From: DSNY01 sp016861185
GTDB lineage: Bacteria; Pseudomonadota; Gammaproteobacteria; Burkholderiales; Burkholderiaceae_F
DNA length: 64,000 nucleotides
NCBI GenBank assembly: GCA_030263275.1
Contig: SZOR01000032.1
Location: 19,170 to 83,169 of the forward strand
Direction: 5' to 3'
Made by a program: the position numbers and the translations under genes. The notes below the pieces were generated by a model, which was not told the DNA's origin, made no database searches, and saw only the letters and a list, made by a program, of their open reading frames with translations. Positions 1-7,864 of the stretch are shown piece by piece. Position 1 is the stretch's first letter. Every line of letters begins with the position of its first letter.

Positions 1-228
1 TTCGATCGAAACGTTGATGTCGTCCTTCTTCACGCCCGGCAGTTCGACGGTGACTTCGTAGTTCGCGCCTTTGTCCACCACGTCCATGCGGGCGCGCTCG
101 ATGGTCTCCAACTCCCCTTCCAGCAGCGCCGGCGTCCATGCCGGCCGGCTCCAGAAGTCGCGGAACAGGTCCTCGAACATCGGCGAGAAGAGATCGCGAC
201 GTACGAACGGTGTCAGCCGAGTCGTCAT
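1..228 (-). CDS. Hsp20/alpha-crystallin small heat shock protein, C-terminus cut by window edge
   Basis: Small heat shock proteins are ATP-independent holdases that bind unfolding proteins in the cytoplasm. The 76 visible codons begin MTTRLTPFVRRDLFSPMF and carry a typical N-terminal arm (FEDLFRDFW). The alpha-crystallin domain begins near residue 47, with the YEVTVELPGVKKDDI strand pattern. The start is fixed by an AGGAGG site six bases before the ATG. The rest of the domain and the stop lie outside the window. This is the fourth Hsp20-type gene in the window; the other three sit at 50-51.4 kb. A heat-shock-like promoter and an FNR-type palindrome lie upstream. Confidence 0.9.
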   Translation of the reverse strand, partial: MTTRLTPFVRRDLFSPMFEDLFRDFWSRPAWTPALLEGELETIERARMDVVDKGANYEVTVELPGVKKDDINVSIE

Positions 229-303
229 ACACAGCCTCCTTGCTCTCGCTACCCGGCCCCGGCCCGCCCGGACCGGGATTTCCTTCTCCGGGCTGTTACT
301 GCA

Positions 304-336
304 ATAAATCTAGGACGGCCGCGTGGTGAATCAAGG
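304..336 (-). promoter_or_regulatory. Putative promoter of the Hsp20 gene (sigma-32-like)
   Basis: On the minus strand CTTGA (335-331) is followed about 17 bases later by CCTAGATTTATT. This resembles a sigma-32 -35 (CTTGAA) with an AT-rich -10. It is less canonical than the promoter at 49982-50010, because the -10 lacks CCCCAT. It sits about 80 bases before the Hsp20 start codon. Confidence 0.4.
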
Positions 337-363
337 CGCGCGCGCTGTGGCGCGGCGCCGCGT

Positions 364-377
364 TTGACCGGCGTCAA
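364..377. promoter_or_regulatory. FNR/CRP-type palindrome upstream of the Hsp20 gene
   Basis: TTGACCGGCGTCAA is a perfect TTGAC-N4-GTCAA palindrome, close to the FNR/ANR consensus TTGAT-N4-ATCAA. It lies about 70 bases upstream of the transcription start implied by the promoter at 304-336. That fits a class I activator position. The same type of site occurs at 38294 and 43164. Confidence 0.45.
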
Positions 378-407
378 GCCACGCTGCAAATGAGACGCAG
401 GTGCGAC

Positions 408-1850
408 TCAGGGACGGAAGAAGCGCGCGACGACGTTCGGGTTGTTCTGCCCGCCGACGCTCTGCAGCCAGGCGACGACCGCCGCGCCGTTGGCTGCGAC
501 CGACAGCGAGGGCGATGCGACGGCGCCGGTCGTCTCCGTGTCGAGCTGGAACGCGCCCGAGATCGCGCTGTTCGATGCGGTGAAAGTCGCGTAGAAGAGA
601 TCGTCGAGCCCACCGCCGGCAGGCGCCTGCAACCAGACGAAGATCGCGTTGCCGCTGCCGTCGACTGCAACTCGGGGCTCCCGGCTCGTACCCGTCTGGC
701 CGCTGTTGACCTGACGTGCGACGGACCAGATGCCGCTGCCCGCGGTGTAGCGCGCGAAGTGGATGGCGTTGCTCTGACGCCAGACGGCGAGCGCAGTCGC
801 GCCCGGCCCGGTGACCAGGCGCGATTGGTCGACCACACCGGTCCCGATGTCCACGGAGGCGGGTGGATTGATCCAGCCGGCCGTTGTGCCGGCTGTTGCT
901 CTGAGATCAACGGTGCCTGCGGCCGTCTGCTCCCAAGTCACAAGGAAGTCGTTTGGCCCGAGCGCCAGCACGCGCGGGCTGCGACCTTCGCCAGTCTGAA
1001 GCGTGAATACTTGGCGCTCGATTCCAAGCGGCGAACTCGACGCCGTATCAAAGCTCACGCTCTTGATGATTCCGTTCTGGCCTTGGCGCCACACGATCAT
1101 CGCTAGGCCGTTGGCGTCGACTGCAACGGCGGGTTCCGAAGCGTCTTCCGTCGCGCCGCTGATCGCAACCTGCGGTGCCCACCCGGTCGTTCCCGTCCGG
1201 GCCGAAAGCTGCACTCGACGGGTGCCGCCGGCGGTGACGTCCATTTCCGTCCAAACTGCGACGCGGGTGCCCGCGCCGTTCACCGCGTACGTCAACCCCT
1301 CGACCATGGTACCGACCGAACGCGAAGCGATGTTCTCCGTCCCCCAAGCGACTGCTTCCCGGGCGGCGCTGCCGATCTGCATGTTGTTGTTCAACGCGAG
1401 CCGACGCTGCCAAACAGCCGTGTTGCTCGTACCGGCACGGGCCATGAGGTCGCTGATCTGATCGCCTGCGCTGAACGATCCGGACTGTTCGATCGCCTGC
1501 GCGGCGCCGAACGTCGTTCCGCTGCTGCTGTCCGCCGCTCCGACCAGCGGCACTGTGCTCGTCCCCCCGCCGGGCAGCGGCATGCCGATCTGGCTCCAAA
1601 GCACCGATACGAGCCCGTTGCCATCGATCGTTGCAGCGGGAGCCGTCGCCGTGTTCGCACTCGTCGCCAGCGTCTGCACCGCCCCCCAATTGATCGGCCC
1701 CTGCCCCGGCGGCAGACCGATGCCGGCGTCGCCGCCGCCACCGCTGCACGCCGCGACAAAGGCGGCCGCGACGGCTGCGAGCGCGGCGTTACGTGCGCCG
1801 CTTGCGCGGCGGGCGGACTTCCTTGACCACTTCGGCGAACTCGTCGACAT
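408..1850 (-). CDS. Putative exported lipoprotein with beta-propeller-like repeats
   Basis: I do not recognise a named family. The 480-residue product starts with a basic n-region, then a hydrophobic Ala/Val-rich stretch ending in a VAAC lipobox (Cys35) and a Gly-rich linker (SGGGGD). Lipidation and export are therefore likely. The body repeats a roughly 50-residue unit with cores such as VAVDANGLAMIVWRQ, VAVDGSGNAIFVWLQ and LSVAANGAAVVAWLQ, typical of blade-forming repeats in sialidase- or propeller-like surface proteins. No catalytic residues can be assigned. The only usable start is an ATG inside the 3' end of nrdR, giving a 62-bp overlap. A GGAG precedes it by about 8 bases, so the two genes are probably translationally linked. 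Confidence 0.75.
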   Translation of the reverse strand: MSTSSPKWSRKSARRASGARNAALAAVAAAFVAACSGGGGDAGIGLPPGQGPINWGAVQTLATSANTATAPAATIDGNGLVSVLWSQIGMPLPGGGTSTVPLVGAADSSSGTTFGAAQAIEQSGSFSAGDQISDLMARAGTSNTAVWQRRLALNNNMQIGSAAREAVAWGTENIASRSVGTMVEGLTYAVNGAGTRVAVWTEMDVTAGGTRRVQLSARTGTTGWAPQVAISGATEDASEPAVAVDANGLAMIVWRQGQNGIIKSVSFDTASSSPLGIERQVFTLQTGEGRSPRVLALGPNDFLVTWEQTAAGTVDLRATAGTTAGWINPPASVDIGTGVVDQSRLVTGPGATALAVWRQSNAIHFARYTAGSGIWSVARQVNSGQTGTSREPRVAVDGSGNAIFVWLQAPAGGGLDDLFYATFTASNSAISGAFQLDTETTGAVASPSLSVAANGAAVVAWLQSVGGQNNPNVVARFFRP

Positions 1851-2256
1851 CTTCGAAACTCCGGTACACCGACGCGAATCGGATGTAGGCCACCTTGTCG
1901 AGGCGCTTCAGCTCGCGCATCACCAGCTCGCCGAGCTTCTCGCTCTTGATCTCGCGCTGCGCGGAAGACAGCAGCTTGTCCTCGATGCGGCCGATCGCGT
2001 CGTCGACCGCCTCACGCGGCACCGGGCGTTTGCGCAGGGCAAGCAGCATCGATGCGCGCAACTTCTCGCGATCGTAATCCGCCCGACTGCCGCCGCGCTT
2101 GACGATGGTGGGCAGCGCCAGTTCGACTCGCTCGTAAGTGGTAAACCGTTTGTCGCACGACAGGCAGCGCCGCCGGCGGCGGATCGTCGCCCCTTCATCG
2201 GAGGCGCGCGAATCGATCACCTGCGTGTCGAGGTGGCCGCAGAAGGGGCACTTCAT
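1789..2256 (-). CDS. nrdR: Transcriptional repressor NrdR
   Basis: NrdR senses ATP/dATP and represses ribonucleotide reductase genes by binding NrdR boxes. The protein has the usual length (155 aa). Its N-terminal zinc ribbon has Cys3, Cys6, Cys31 and Cys34 (CPFC and CLSC), followed by basic RRRRR residues. An ATP-cone domain starts at about residue 49 (LPTIVKRGG), and the C-terminal tail is basic (RPPRKRRT). It lies downstream of glyA, a very common arrangement in betaproteobacteria, and its 3' end overlaps the start of the lipoprotein gene. Confidence 0.97.
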   Translation of the reverse strand: MKCPFCGHLDTQVIDSRASDEGATIRRRRRCLSCDKRFTTYERVELALPTIVKRGGSRADYDREKLRASMLLALRKRPVPREAVDDAIGRIEDKLLSSAQREIKSEKLGELVMRELKRLDKVAYIRFASVYRSFEDVDEFAEVVKEVRPPRKRRT

Positions 2257-2273
2257 CTCGGATCGCGCTGCTC

Positions 2274-2376
2274 GGATTGCGGATTGCGTTGGGTCCCGGC
2301 AGTGCGGGGGGCCGCGTGCATGGCAAACAGCGGTGTGCTGCGTTCAGCGCGATCCGCGATCCGCGATCCGCAATCC
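2274..2376. repeat. Inverted array of GGATTGCGGAT-type units between glyA and nrdR
   Basis: A left arm at 2274-2288 has two GGATTGC units. A right arm at 2351-2376 reads as the complement, with three GATCCGC units ending in CAATCC directly against the glyA stop. The arms could fold over a 62-base loop. This looks like a dispersed intergenic REP-like element; no T-tract supports a simple terminator. Confidence 0.55.
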
Positions 2377-3636
2377 TCACCCATAGACCGGGAACCTGCG
2401 CGTGAGCCGGCCCACTTCCTCGCGCACGCGCGCGACGGTGGCGGGGTCGCGCGGGTTGTCGAGGATGTCGGCGATCAGGTTGGCGGTCTGCTCGGCCTCC
2501 GCTTCCTTGAAGCCGCGCGTGGTCATCGCCGGCGAACCGAGGCGCACGCCGCTCGTGACCATCGGCTTTTCCGGATCCTTCGGGATCGCATTCTTGTTGA
2601 CGGTGATGTGCGCCTGGCCGAGCACCGCTTCGGCATCCTTGCCGGTGATGCCCTTGGCGCGCAGGTCGACCAGCATCAGGTGACTCTCGGTGCGACCGCT
2701 GACGATGCGCAGCCCGCGCTTGACCAGCGTCTCGGCCATCACGCGCGCGTTGGTCGCGACCTGCTGCTGGTAGGCGCGGAACTCGGGCGCGAGCGCTTCC
2801 TTGAACGCGACCGCCTTGGCGGCGATCACGTGCATCAGCGGACCGCCCTGCAGGCCGGGGAACACCGCGCTGTTGATTTGCTTCTCCAGGCGCGGCTTCA
2901 TCAGGATCAGCCCGCCGCGCGGACCGCGCAGCGTCTTGTGCGTGGTCGAGGTGATCACGTCGGCGTACGGCACCGGGCTCGGATACAGCCCCGCGGCGAT
3001 CAGCCCGGCGTAATGCGCCATGTCGACCATGAAGTACGCGTCGATGTCGCGCGCGACCTTGGCGAAGCGCGCCCAGTCGATGCGCAGCGAATACGCCGAG
3101 GCGCCGGCGATGATCAGCTTCGGACGCTTCTGGTGCGCGAGCTGCTCCATCGCGTCGTAGTCGATCTCCTCGCGCTCGTTCAGGCCGTAGCTGACGACCT
3201 TGAACCACTTGCCGCTCATGTTCAGCGCCATGCCGTGCGTCAGATGCCCGCCTTCGGCCAGGCTCATGCCCATGATCGTGTCGCCGGGCGTGAGCAGCGC
3301 GAGGAACACCGCTTCGTTGGCCTGCGCGCCCGAGTGCGGCTGCACGTTGGCGGCGATCTCGATCGTCGGCAGGCCGAAGATCTGCTTCAGACGCTCGAGC
3401 GCGAGCGACTCGGCGACGTCGACGTGCTCGCAGCCGCCGTAGTAGCGCTTGCCCGGATAGCCCTCGGCGTACTTGTTGGTGAGCTGCGTGCCCTGCGCGG
3501 CCATCACCGCGGGGCTCGCGTAGTTCTCGGACGCGATCAGTTCGATGTGTTCTTCCTGGCGCGTGTTCTCGGCGGTGATCGCCGCCCACAGTTCGGGGTC
3601 GACGTTGGCGATGGTGTGCGTGCTGCGGCTGAACAT
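2377..3636 (-). CDS. glyA: Serine hydroxymethyltransferase
   Basis: GlyA is a PLP enzyme that interconverts serine and glycine and supplies 5,10-methylene-THF. The 419-residue length is normal. Visible signatures are ELIASENYASP at about 32, the substrate and folate pocket YYGGCEHVD at about 66, HSGAQAN at about 101, VDMAHYAGLIAAG at about 204, and the PLP lysine in STTHKTLRGPRGG (Lys234). The start MFSRSTHTI follows a GAGGAA site. It heads a block with nrdR and the propeller lipoprotein. Confidence 0.98.
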   Translation of the reverse strand: MFSRSTHTIANVDPELWAAITAENTRQEEHIELIASENYASPAVMAAQGTQLTNKYAEGYPGKRYYGGCEHVDVAESLALERLKQIFGLPTIEIAANVQPHSGAQANEAVFLALLTPGDTIMGMSLAEGGHLTHGMALNMSGKWFKVVSYGLNEREEIDYDAMEQLAHQKRPKLIIAGASAYSLRIDWARFAKVARDIDAYFMVDMAHYAGLIAAGLYPSPVPYADVITSTTHKTLRGPRGGLILMKPRLEKQINSAVFPGLQGGPLMHVIAAKAVAFKEALAPEFRAYQQQVATNARVMAETLVKRGLRIVSGRTESHLMLVDLRAKGITGKDAEAVLGQAHITVNKNAIPKDPEKPMVTSGVRLGSPAMTTRGFKEAEAEQTANLIADILDNPRDPATVARVREEVGRLTRRFPVYG

Positions 3637-3800
3637 GGATTCCTCGTGGGGCGCGGTTGCAAGTGGGACGGATCACTTGCCATCGGGCCCAGGCGAGCGG
3701 CTACGGAGGTCCTGCGCTTCCCGAGTGTTTGCACTCTTCGATTCGCCAGTCACGCAGGTCGGGATGGCGGGGAAATTATGCCAGTCGGGTCGGATTTGCC

Positions 3801-3926
3801 CTTCTCCGTGGTCTCGGTGTTTCGGTGGTGAATCCTGCGGCCGCGAAAAGGGGGCGGATCGAACCACGGAAACACCGAGACCACTGAGAACAGACGACGA
3901 GGCGTTCTCCGTGGCCTCCGCGTTGA
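3801..3926. repeat. Three copies of a CTCCGTGGTCTCGGTGTTTC-type intergenic repeat
   Basis: The 353-base gap between the MgtC-like gene and glyA (3637-3989) has no convincing gene. It contains a direct unit at 3801-3832, an inverted unit at 3861-3891 and a third, degenerate direct unit at 3903-3926. The first two could pair in a long hairpin. Short elements of this CTCYGTG(G)YCTC type are scattered between genes in many environmental bacteria, and their function is unknown. The bases at 3637-3800 and 3927-3989 show nothing I can name. Confidence 0.6.
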
Positions 3927-3989
3927 GGGGCGTGCCATCCCGTTCGCGGGGGTGCCGCGGCAAGCATTCGTCAACGGACCCTGGAGCGG

Positions 3990-5249
3990 TCACGCCAGCC
4001 AGCGCAGCAGCGCGACGCCGCCGGCCAGCCCTGCGAGCGGGCCGGAGAAGGCGGCCATCGTGTTCAAGCCGATCGTGCGGCCGCCGGCGCCGTAGACGAG
4101 CAACGACTTCAGCACGAGGTTGGCGCCGACGGCGAGCGAGATCGCGGTCGCGGCGGCGGTCGCCGACAGCGTGGCGGTGTTGAACAGCTGCAGCGACGAC
4201 AGCGTGATCGCGTCGACATCGGTCAGCCCCGAGACGACCGCGAGCCCGTAGACGCCCTGCGCGCCGACCTTGTCCGACAGCCAGGCCGAGACGACGAGGA
4301 TCGCCGCGTACAGCGCGCCGAACGCGAGCGCGGCGAGCAGGTTGGTCGGGTTGCGGTAGTCGTCGCCGCCGTCGCCGATCTCGGTGCCGACCGAACGCCA
4401 GCGCAGCGCGACCGCGGGGGCGGCGAGCAGCAACGCCAGCACGATCGGCACCGCGATGGTCGGCGCCGCGCGCGGCGCAACGATCGCGACGATCAGCAGC
4501 ACGCGCGCCAGCATCGTCGCGTTGGCGAGCACGATCACGACCAGCGATGCCGCCGGCGTGTGCGTCGCCTGGCGCGCGTGGCGCGCGTAGACGAGCGTGG
4601 TCGCGGTGCTCGACACGAGCCCGCCGAGCACGCCGGTGAGCAGCAGGCCCTTGCGCGCGAGCGTCAGCCGCCACGCGACGTAACCGGCCAGGCTCACGCC
4701 CGACACCAGAACGACCATCAGCCAGATGTGGAACGGGTTCAGCACGCCGTACGGGCCGTAGGCCTCGTTCGGCAGCAGCGGCAGCACGACCAGGCTGACC
4801 GCGGCGAACTGCAGCATCGAGCGGATGTCGCGCGCGGTGAGCTTTTGCGCGGTGCCTTCCAACTCGGCCTTGAAGTACAGCAGCGCGGTCATGCCCACGC
4901 CGAGCGCGACCGCCAGCATCGGCTCGCCGTAGTAGTTCAGCGCGCCGAGCGCGTAGACGACCAGCGCGGCAATCACCGTCGTGGTGCCGGAGTCGTCGGC
5001 GGTCGTGCGCGGATCGGCGAAATACGCACCCGCGATCGCCGCACCGACGATCGCGAGCCCGAGCGCGAGCACCCATCCCGAGTCGGCCTCGCGCGCGAGC
5101 AGCGCGCACAGCGTGCCGAGCACCGCGATCAGCGCGAAGGTGCGCAGCCCCGCCTTCGCGAACGGGTTGCGCTCGCGTTCGATGCCGACCAGCAGGCCGA
5201 TGCCGACGCTGGTGGCGAAAGTCACGACCAGATCGAGGGTGACTCGCAT
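3990..5249 (-). CDS. MgtC/SapB family membrane protein with DUF4010 domain
   Basis: This is a multi-pass inner membrane protein of 419 residues. The N-terminal third is the MgtC/SapB module, with the sequence VGIGLLVGIERER and FALIAVLGTLCALL, followed by helices to about residue 130. The C-terminal two thirds match the DUF4010 type: LTARDIRSMLQFAAVSLVVLPLLP and a long run of further membrane segments (SGLTDVDAITLS near the C-terminus). MgtC proteins are linked to magnesium limitation and ATP synthase control, but the role of the DUF4010 fusions is not established. The ATG at 5249 is followed directly by a membrane segment. Confidence 0.85.
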   Translation of the reverse strand: MRVTLDLVVTFATSVGIGLLVGIERERNPFAKAGLRTFALIAVLGTLCALLAREADSGWVLALGLAIVGAAIAGAYFADPRTTADDSGTTTVIAALVVYALGALNYYGEPMLAVALGVGMTALLYFKAELEGTAQKLTARDIRSMLQFAAVSLVVLPLLPNEAYGPYGVLNPFHIWLMVVLVSGVSLAGYVAWRLTLARKGLLLTGVLGGLVSSTATTLVYARHARQATHTPAASLVVIVLANATMLARVLLIVAIVAPRAAPTIAVPIVLALLLAAPAVALRWRSVGTEIGDGGDDYRNPTNLLAALAFGALYAAILVVSAWLSDKVGAQGVYGLAVVSGLTDVDAITLSSLQLFNTATLSATAAATAISLAVGANLVLKSLLVYGAGGRTIGLNTMAAFSGPLAGLAGGVALLRWLA

Positions 5250-5290
5250 GCCGCGAGTCTACGAAGGCTGCGCACGCACGACTGAGCCTG

Positions 5291-5307
5291 GGTCAAGGTC
5301 TCGTCGC
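5291..5307. repeat. 17-bp direct repeat, left copy
   Basis: GGTCAAGGTCTCGTCGC is repeated exactly at 6042-6058. The second copy forms the last codons of the histidine phosphatase gene. The pair brackets the 2OG oxygenase gene with a period of 751 bp, which suggests insertion or tandem duplication. Confidence 0.7.
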
Positions 5308-5328
5308 CCTGCGGCGGCCGGCGCACGA

Positions 5329-6030
5329 TCAAGCGGTGAACCAGCCGGTAATCGCGTAGCGGACACTCCCCGCGAAGGGCGTCACCATCGACACCGCGTG
5401 CGGCTGCGGCACTGCAAACAGCGACATGCGGTTGAAGCCGGGGACGAAGGTGTCGAGCACGGCGCCTTGCGCGTCGAAGAAGTGCAGCAGGCCGCCCCAG
5501 TCCGCTTGCCAATCCCGGCTCAACTGGATCACGTAGGCCGCGCGCCGGTGATGTTCGCCGTGCTGCTGGTCCGTGTGCGCCGTCAGGAAGTTGCCGGGCC
5601 GATACATCGTCGCCTGCGCGTCGACCCGCCGGATGTCGGCGCAACCGGTGATCTCGCGCACCATGGCGATCGTCTCGGCGGAGGCGAGCGATTCGAGCAG
5701 CGCCCGCAACGCCGACGGGATCTGCCCCTTGCGATACGCGTCGACCATTGAGAATTTCCAGTAGTTGAACTGGAACCCGGCCGACGCGCCCTGCAAGACC
5801 TCGTCGGCGACTCGCGCGCGCTCGGCCGGCGTCATCGCCGCGAGCGCCTGCTCGGGAACGGTCACGACTTCGCCGCGCCTGCGATATACGTACTCCCACG
5901 ACACTTCGCGCGTCAGGCACTCGCCCACCAGCTCGGCCGCCGGCGCTTCGAGGATCGCGTCGATCTGCACCCGGCGCTTGGCGCCGAACCGCGCCTTCGG
6001 GGATTCGATCTCGAGCGTTCGATTCAGCAT
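5329..6030 (-). CDS. 2-oxoglutarate- and Fe(II)-dependent oxygenase (prolyl hydroxylase type)
   Basis: The 233-residue protein belongs to the 2OG-Fe(II) oxygenase superfamily, close to the Tpa1/OFD1-like and prolyl 4-hydroxylase group. The double-stranded beta-helix ligands are visible: the HxD motif in FLTAHTDQQ (about residue 147), the distal His in PQPHAVSMV (about residue 207), and the 2OG-binding Arg in SVRYAITGWF near the C-terminus. It would hydroxylate a protein or small substrate with O2 and 2OG. The ATG at 6030 lies eight bases from the upstream phosphatase stop, and the gene sits between 17-bp direct repeats. The substrate cannot be read from the sequence. Confidence 0.85.
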   Translation of the reverse strand: MLNRTLEIESPKARFGAKRRVQIDAILEAPAAELVGECLTREVSWEYVYRRRGEVVTVPEQALAAMTPAERARVADEVLQGASAGFQFNYWKFSMVDAYRKGQIPSALRALLESLASAETIAMVREITGCADIRRVDAQATMYRPGNFLTAHTDQQHGEHHRRAAYVIQLSRDWQADWGGLLHFFDAQGAVLDTFVPGFNRMSLFAVPQPHAVSMVTPFAGSVRYAITGWFTA

Positions 6031-6038
6031 GCGAAGGT

Positions 6039-6686
6039 CTAGGTCAAGGTCTCGTCGCGCGCTTCCGACAGGTGGGCGACGTCGCCCCAGTCGACGATCT
6101 CCAGGCGCAGCGGCGGTGCAACGGCGGCGATGCGGTTGATCGCCGCATTGGCCATCACGTGCTCGCGCGGCGCATCCCAGGCGAGCGCGCGCGCGGTACG
6201 GTAGGCAACGTCGAGCACGCCGCCGTGGGCGATGACCGCGACGGTCGCGCCGGCCCAGGCGCACGCGATGTCGTGCAGCGCCGCGTTGACGCGTTCGATG
6301 AACCCGGCGCCCGATTCGCCCTCGGGCATCGCCCAGGCCGGGTCGCGCTCGCGCCACGCGGCGAACTCGGCCGGCCAGCGTGCGGCGATCTCTTCGAGCG
6401 TGTGGCCCTCGAAGACGCCGAGGCAGCGTTCGCGCAGCCGGATATCGGCGCGCAGCTCGACCCCGTGCCGTGCGGCGATCGGCTCGGCCGTGAGCCACGC
6501 GCGCGCGAGATCGCTCGTGTAGACGGCGTCGATGCGCTCGGCGGCGAGCCGCTCGGCGAGCCGGCCCGCCTGCCAGATTCCAGTCGCCGACAGCGGGATG
6601 TCGAGGCTGCCCTGGATGCGATGCTCGGCGTTCCAGGCGGTTTCGCCGTGGCGGATCAGCAGAAGCGTCGCCGGCGTCGGCTTCAC
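6039..6686 (-). CDS. Histidine phosphatase family protein (phosphoglycerate mutase-like)
   Basis: The 215-residue product has the branch-1 histidine phosphatase signature LLLIRHGETAWN, with the phospho-accepting His at residue 13. The second catalytic His is in VAVIAHGGVLD at about 155, and Arg and Glu pocket residues are present (LRERCLGVFEGHTLEEI). Enzymes of this type dephosphorylate small phosphorylated metabolites; alpha-ribazole phosphatase- or GpmB-like activity is possible. The start is a GTG overlapping the stop of the upstream PEBP-like gene (GTGA), so translation is coupled. Its last codons overlap the right copy of the 17-bp repeat. Confidence 0.9.
   Translation of the reverse strand: MKPTPATLLLIRHGETAWNAEHRIQGSLDIPLSATGIWQAGRLAERLAAERIDAVYTSDLARAWLTAEPIAARHGVELRADIRLRERCLGVFEGHTLEEIAARWPAEFAAWRERDPAWAMPEGESGAGFIERVNAALHDIACAWAGATVAVIAHGGVLDVAYRTARALAWDAPREHVMANAAINRIAAVAPPLRLEIVDWGDVAHLSEARDETLT
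6042..6058. repeat. 17-bp direct repeat, right copy
   Basis: Exact copy of 5291-5307. It covers the terminal codons of the phosphatase gene (coding ARDETLT on the minus strand), whereas the left copy is non-coding. Confidence 0.7.
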
Positions 6687-7309
6687 GCCAGCCTGGGGTT
6701 CAACGTGTAGGTGCCGGTGATCTTCGCTGAGGCGAGCACGTGGCCTTCGATCGCGCGGCGCACGTCGGCGCCGGTGAAGCGGCCTTCGAGCGGCACGCGT
6801 TCGATGTCCAGCGCGTACAGCGTGAACACGTAGTGATGGACGATCGAGTCGTTCCACGGCGGGCACGGGCCGTCGTAGCCGTAGTAGTCGCCCTCCATGT
6901 CGTGGTCGCCGGCGAACCAGCCGGTGTAGTCGTTGATGCCCTGGCGCGTGCCGTTGATCGCGGCCGGACCGTTCTTGCCGCGCGGCGTCACCGCGTGCGA
7001 ATAGGCGCCGGCTTCGATCGAACGCGTCGCCGCCGGGATGTCGACCAGCACCCAGTGGAAAAAGTCGACGCGCGGCAGCGACGCAGGGATCTCGCGCCCC
7101 TCCTGGTTGACGTCGTCCGGCTTGCTCGGCACGTCGTAGTCGTGGCAGATCAGCACGAAGGACTTCGTGCCCGCCGGCACATCGTCCCACGCCAGATGCG
7201 GGTTCCTGTTGGACGACAGCTTGACGTGGTGCGACGGGTCGGGCACCGCGAACGCGAACTCGCCGGGAATCCTGCCGCCATCGGCAAACGAATTGCTCGT
7301 CAGTTTCAT
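6683..7309 (-). CDS. YbhB/YbcL family Raf kinase inhibitor-like (PEBP) protein
   Basis: The 208-residue protein has the bacterial phosphatidylethanolamine-binding-protein fold. Visible features are LTSNSFADGGRIPGEFAF at the N-terminus, NPHLAWDDVPAGTKSFVLICHD with the conserved ligand-pocket Asp, FFHWVLVDIPAATRSIEAGA, and GYDGPCPPWNDSIVHHYVFT. Biochemical roles of bacterial members are mostly unknown. There is no signal peptide. The start is fixed by an AGGAGGTGGCG ribosome site, and its stop overlaps the phosphatase GTG. Confidence 0.92.
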   Translation of the reverse strand: MKLTSNSFADGGRIPGEFAFAVPDPSHHVKLSSNRNPHLAWDDVPAGTKSFVLICHDYDVPSKPDDVNQEGREIPASLPRVDFFHWVLVDIPAATRSIEAGAYSHAVTPRGKNGPAAINGTRQGINDYTGWFAGDHDMEGDYYGYDGPCPPWNDSIVHHYVFTLYALDIERVPLEGRFTGADVRRAIEGHVLASAKITGTYTLNPRLA

Positions 7310-7389
7310 CGCCACCTCCTGCATCCTCTGGGCCAGAGTGTACGCATCCGGACGCAAGCTCGGCGGGGCCGGAAGCCCCGCCTGCAGCG

Positions 7390-7839
7390 CTACGCTTTCG
7401 GTGCGACGCGCAACCAGAACGTGACCGGACCGTCGTTGGTCGATTGGACCTGCATGTGCGCACCGAATTCGCCGGTTTCGACCGGGGCGTGCTGCCCGCG
7501 CGCCTGCGCGACGAAGTGCTCGAACAGCCGCCGGCCCTCGTCCGGCGGCGCGGCCGGCGTGAAGCTCGCCCGCGTGCCGGTGTTCGTGTCCGCAGCCAGC
7601 GTGAACTGCGGCACCAGCAGCAGTCCGCCACTGACGTCGCGCACGCTGCGGTTCATCCGGCCGGCCTCGTCGGCGAACACGCGATAGCCGAGCACCTTCG
7701 ACAGCAGCGCATCGGCCTGCGCTTCGCCGTCGCCGCGTTCGGCGCAGACGAGCGCGAGCAGCCCGGGACCGATGGCGCCGACCACTCGGGCGTCGACGAG
7801 AACGCGCGCTTGCGCGACACGCTGGATCAGCGCAATCAT
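7390..7839 (-). CDS. dtd: D-aminoacyl-tRNA deacylase
   Basis: Dtd hydrolyses D-amino acids (and glycine) mischarged on tRNA. The start MIALIQRVAQARVLV gives 149 residues, the family norm; the ten codons upstream in frame are not conserved family sequence. Diagnostic motifs are the SVRDVSGGLLLVPQFTLAA segment with the SxQxT-like element and the C-terminal NDGPVTFWL with the Gly-cisPro pair (GP). It lies 25 bp from the divergent aidB-like gene. Confidence 0.97.
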   Translation of the reverse strand: MIALIQRVAQARVLVDARVVGAIGPGLLALVCAERGDGEAQADALLSKVLGYRVFADEAGRMNRSVRDVSGGLLLVPQFTLAADTNTGTRASFTPAAPPDEGRRLFEHFVAQARGQHAPVETGEFGAHMQVQSTNDGPVTFWLRVAPKA

Positions 7840-7864
7840 GCGGGCATTGTAGGAGCGAAGCGGC

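Noticed and set aside
1555..3831. A 758-codon plus-strand open frame running antisense to nrdR and glyA
   Set aside because: It is an antisense shadow: glyA and nrdR on the minus strand have complete family motifs, and the plus-strand product is low-complexity His/Arg/Ala with no domain pattern. High GC makes long spurious frames common throughout this window.
5222..5920. Alternative minus-strand frame across the 2OG oxygenase
   Set aside because: It overlaps the oxygenase, which has the complete HxD...H...R set. The alternative product is Arg-rich and shows no fold.
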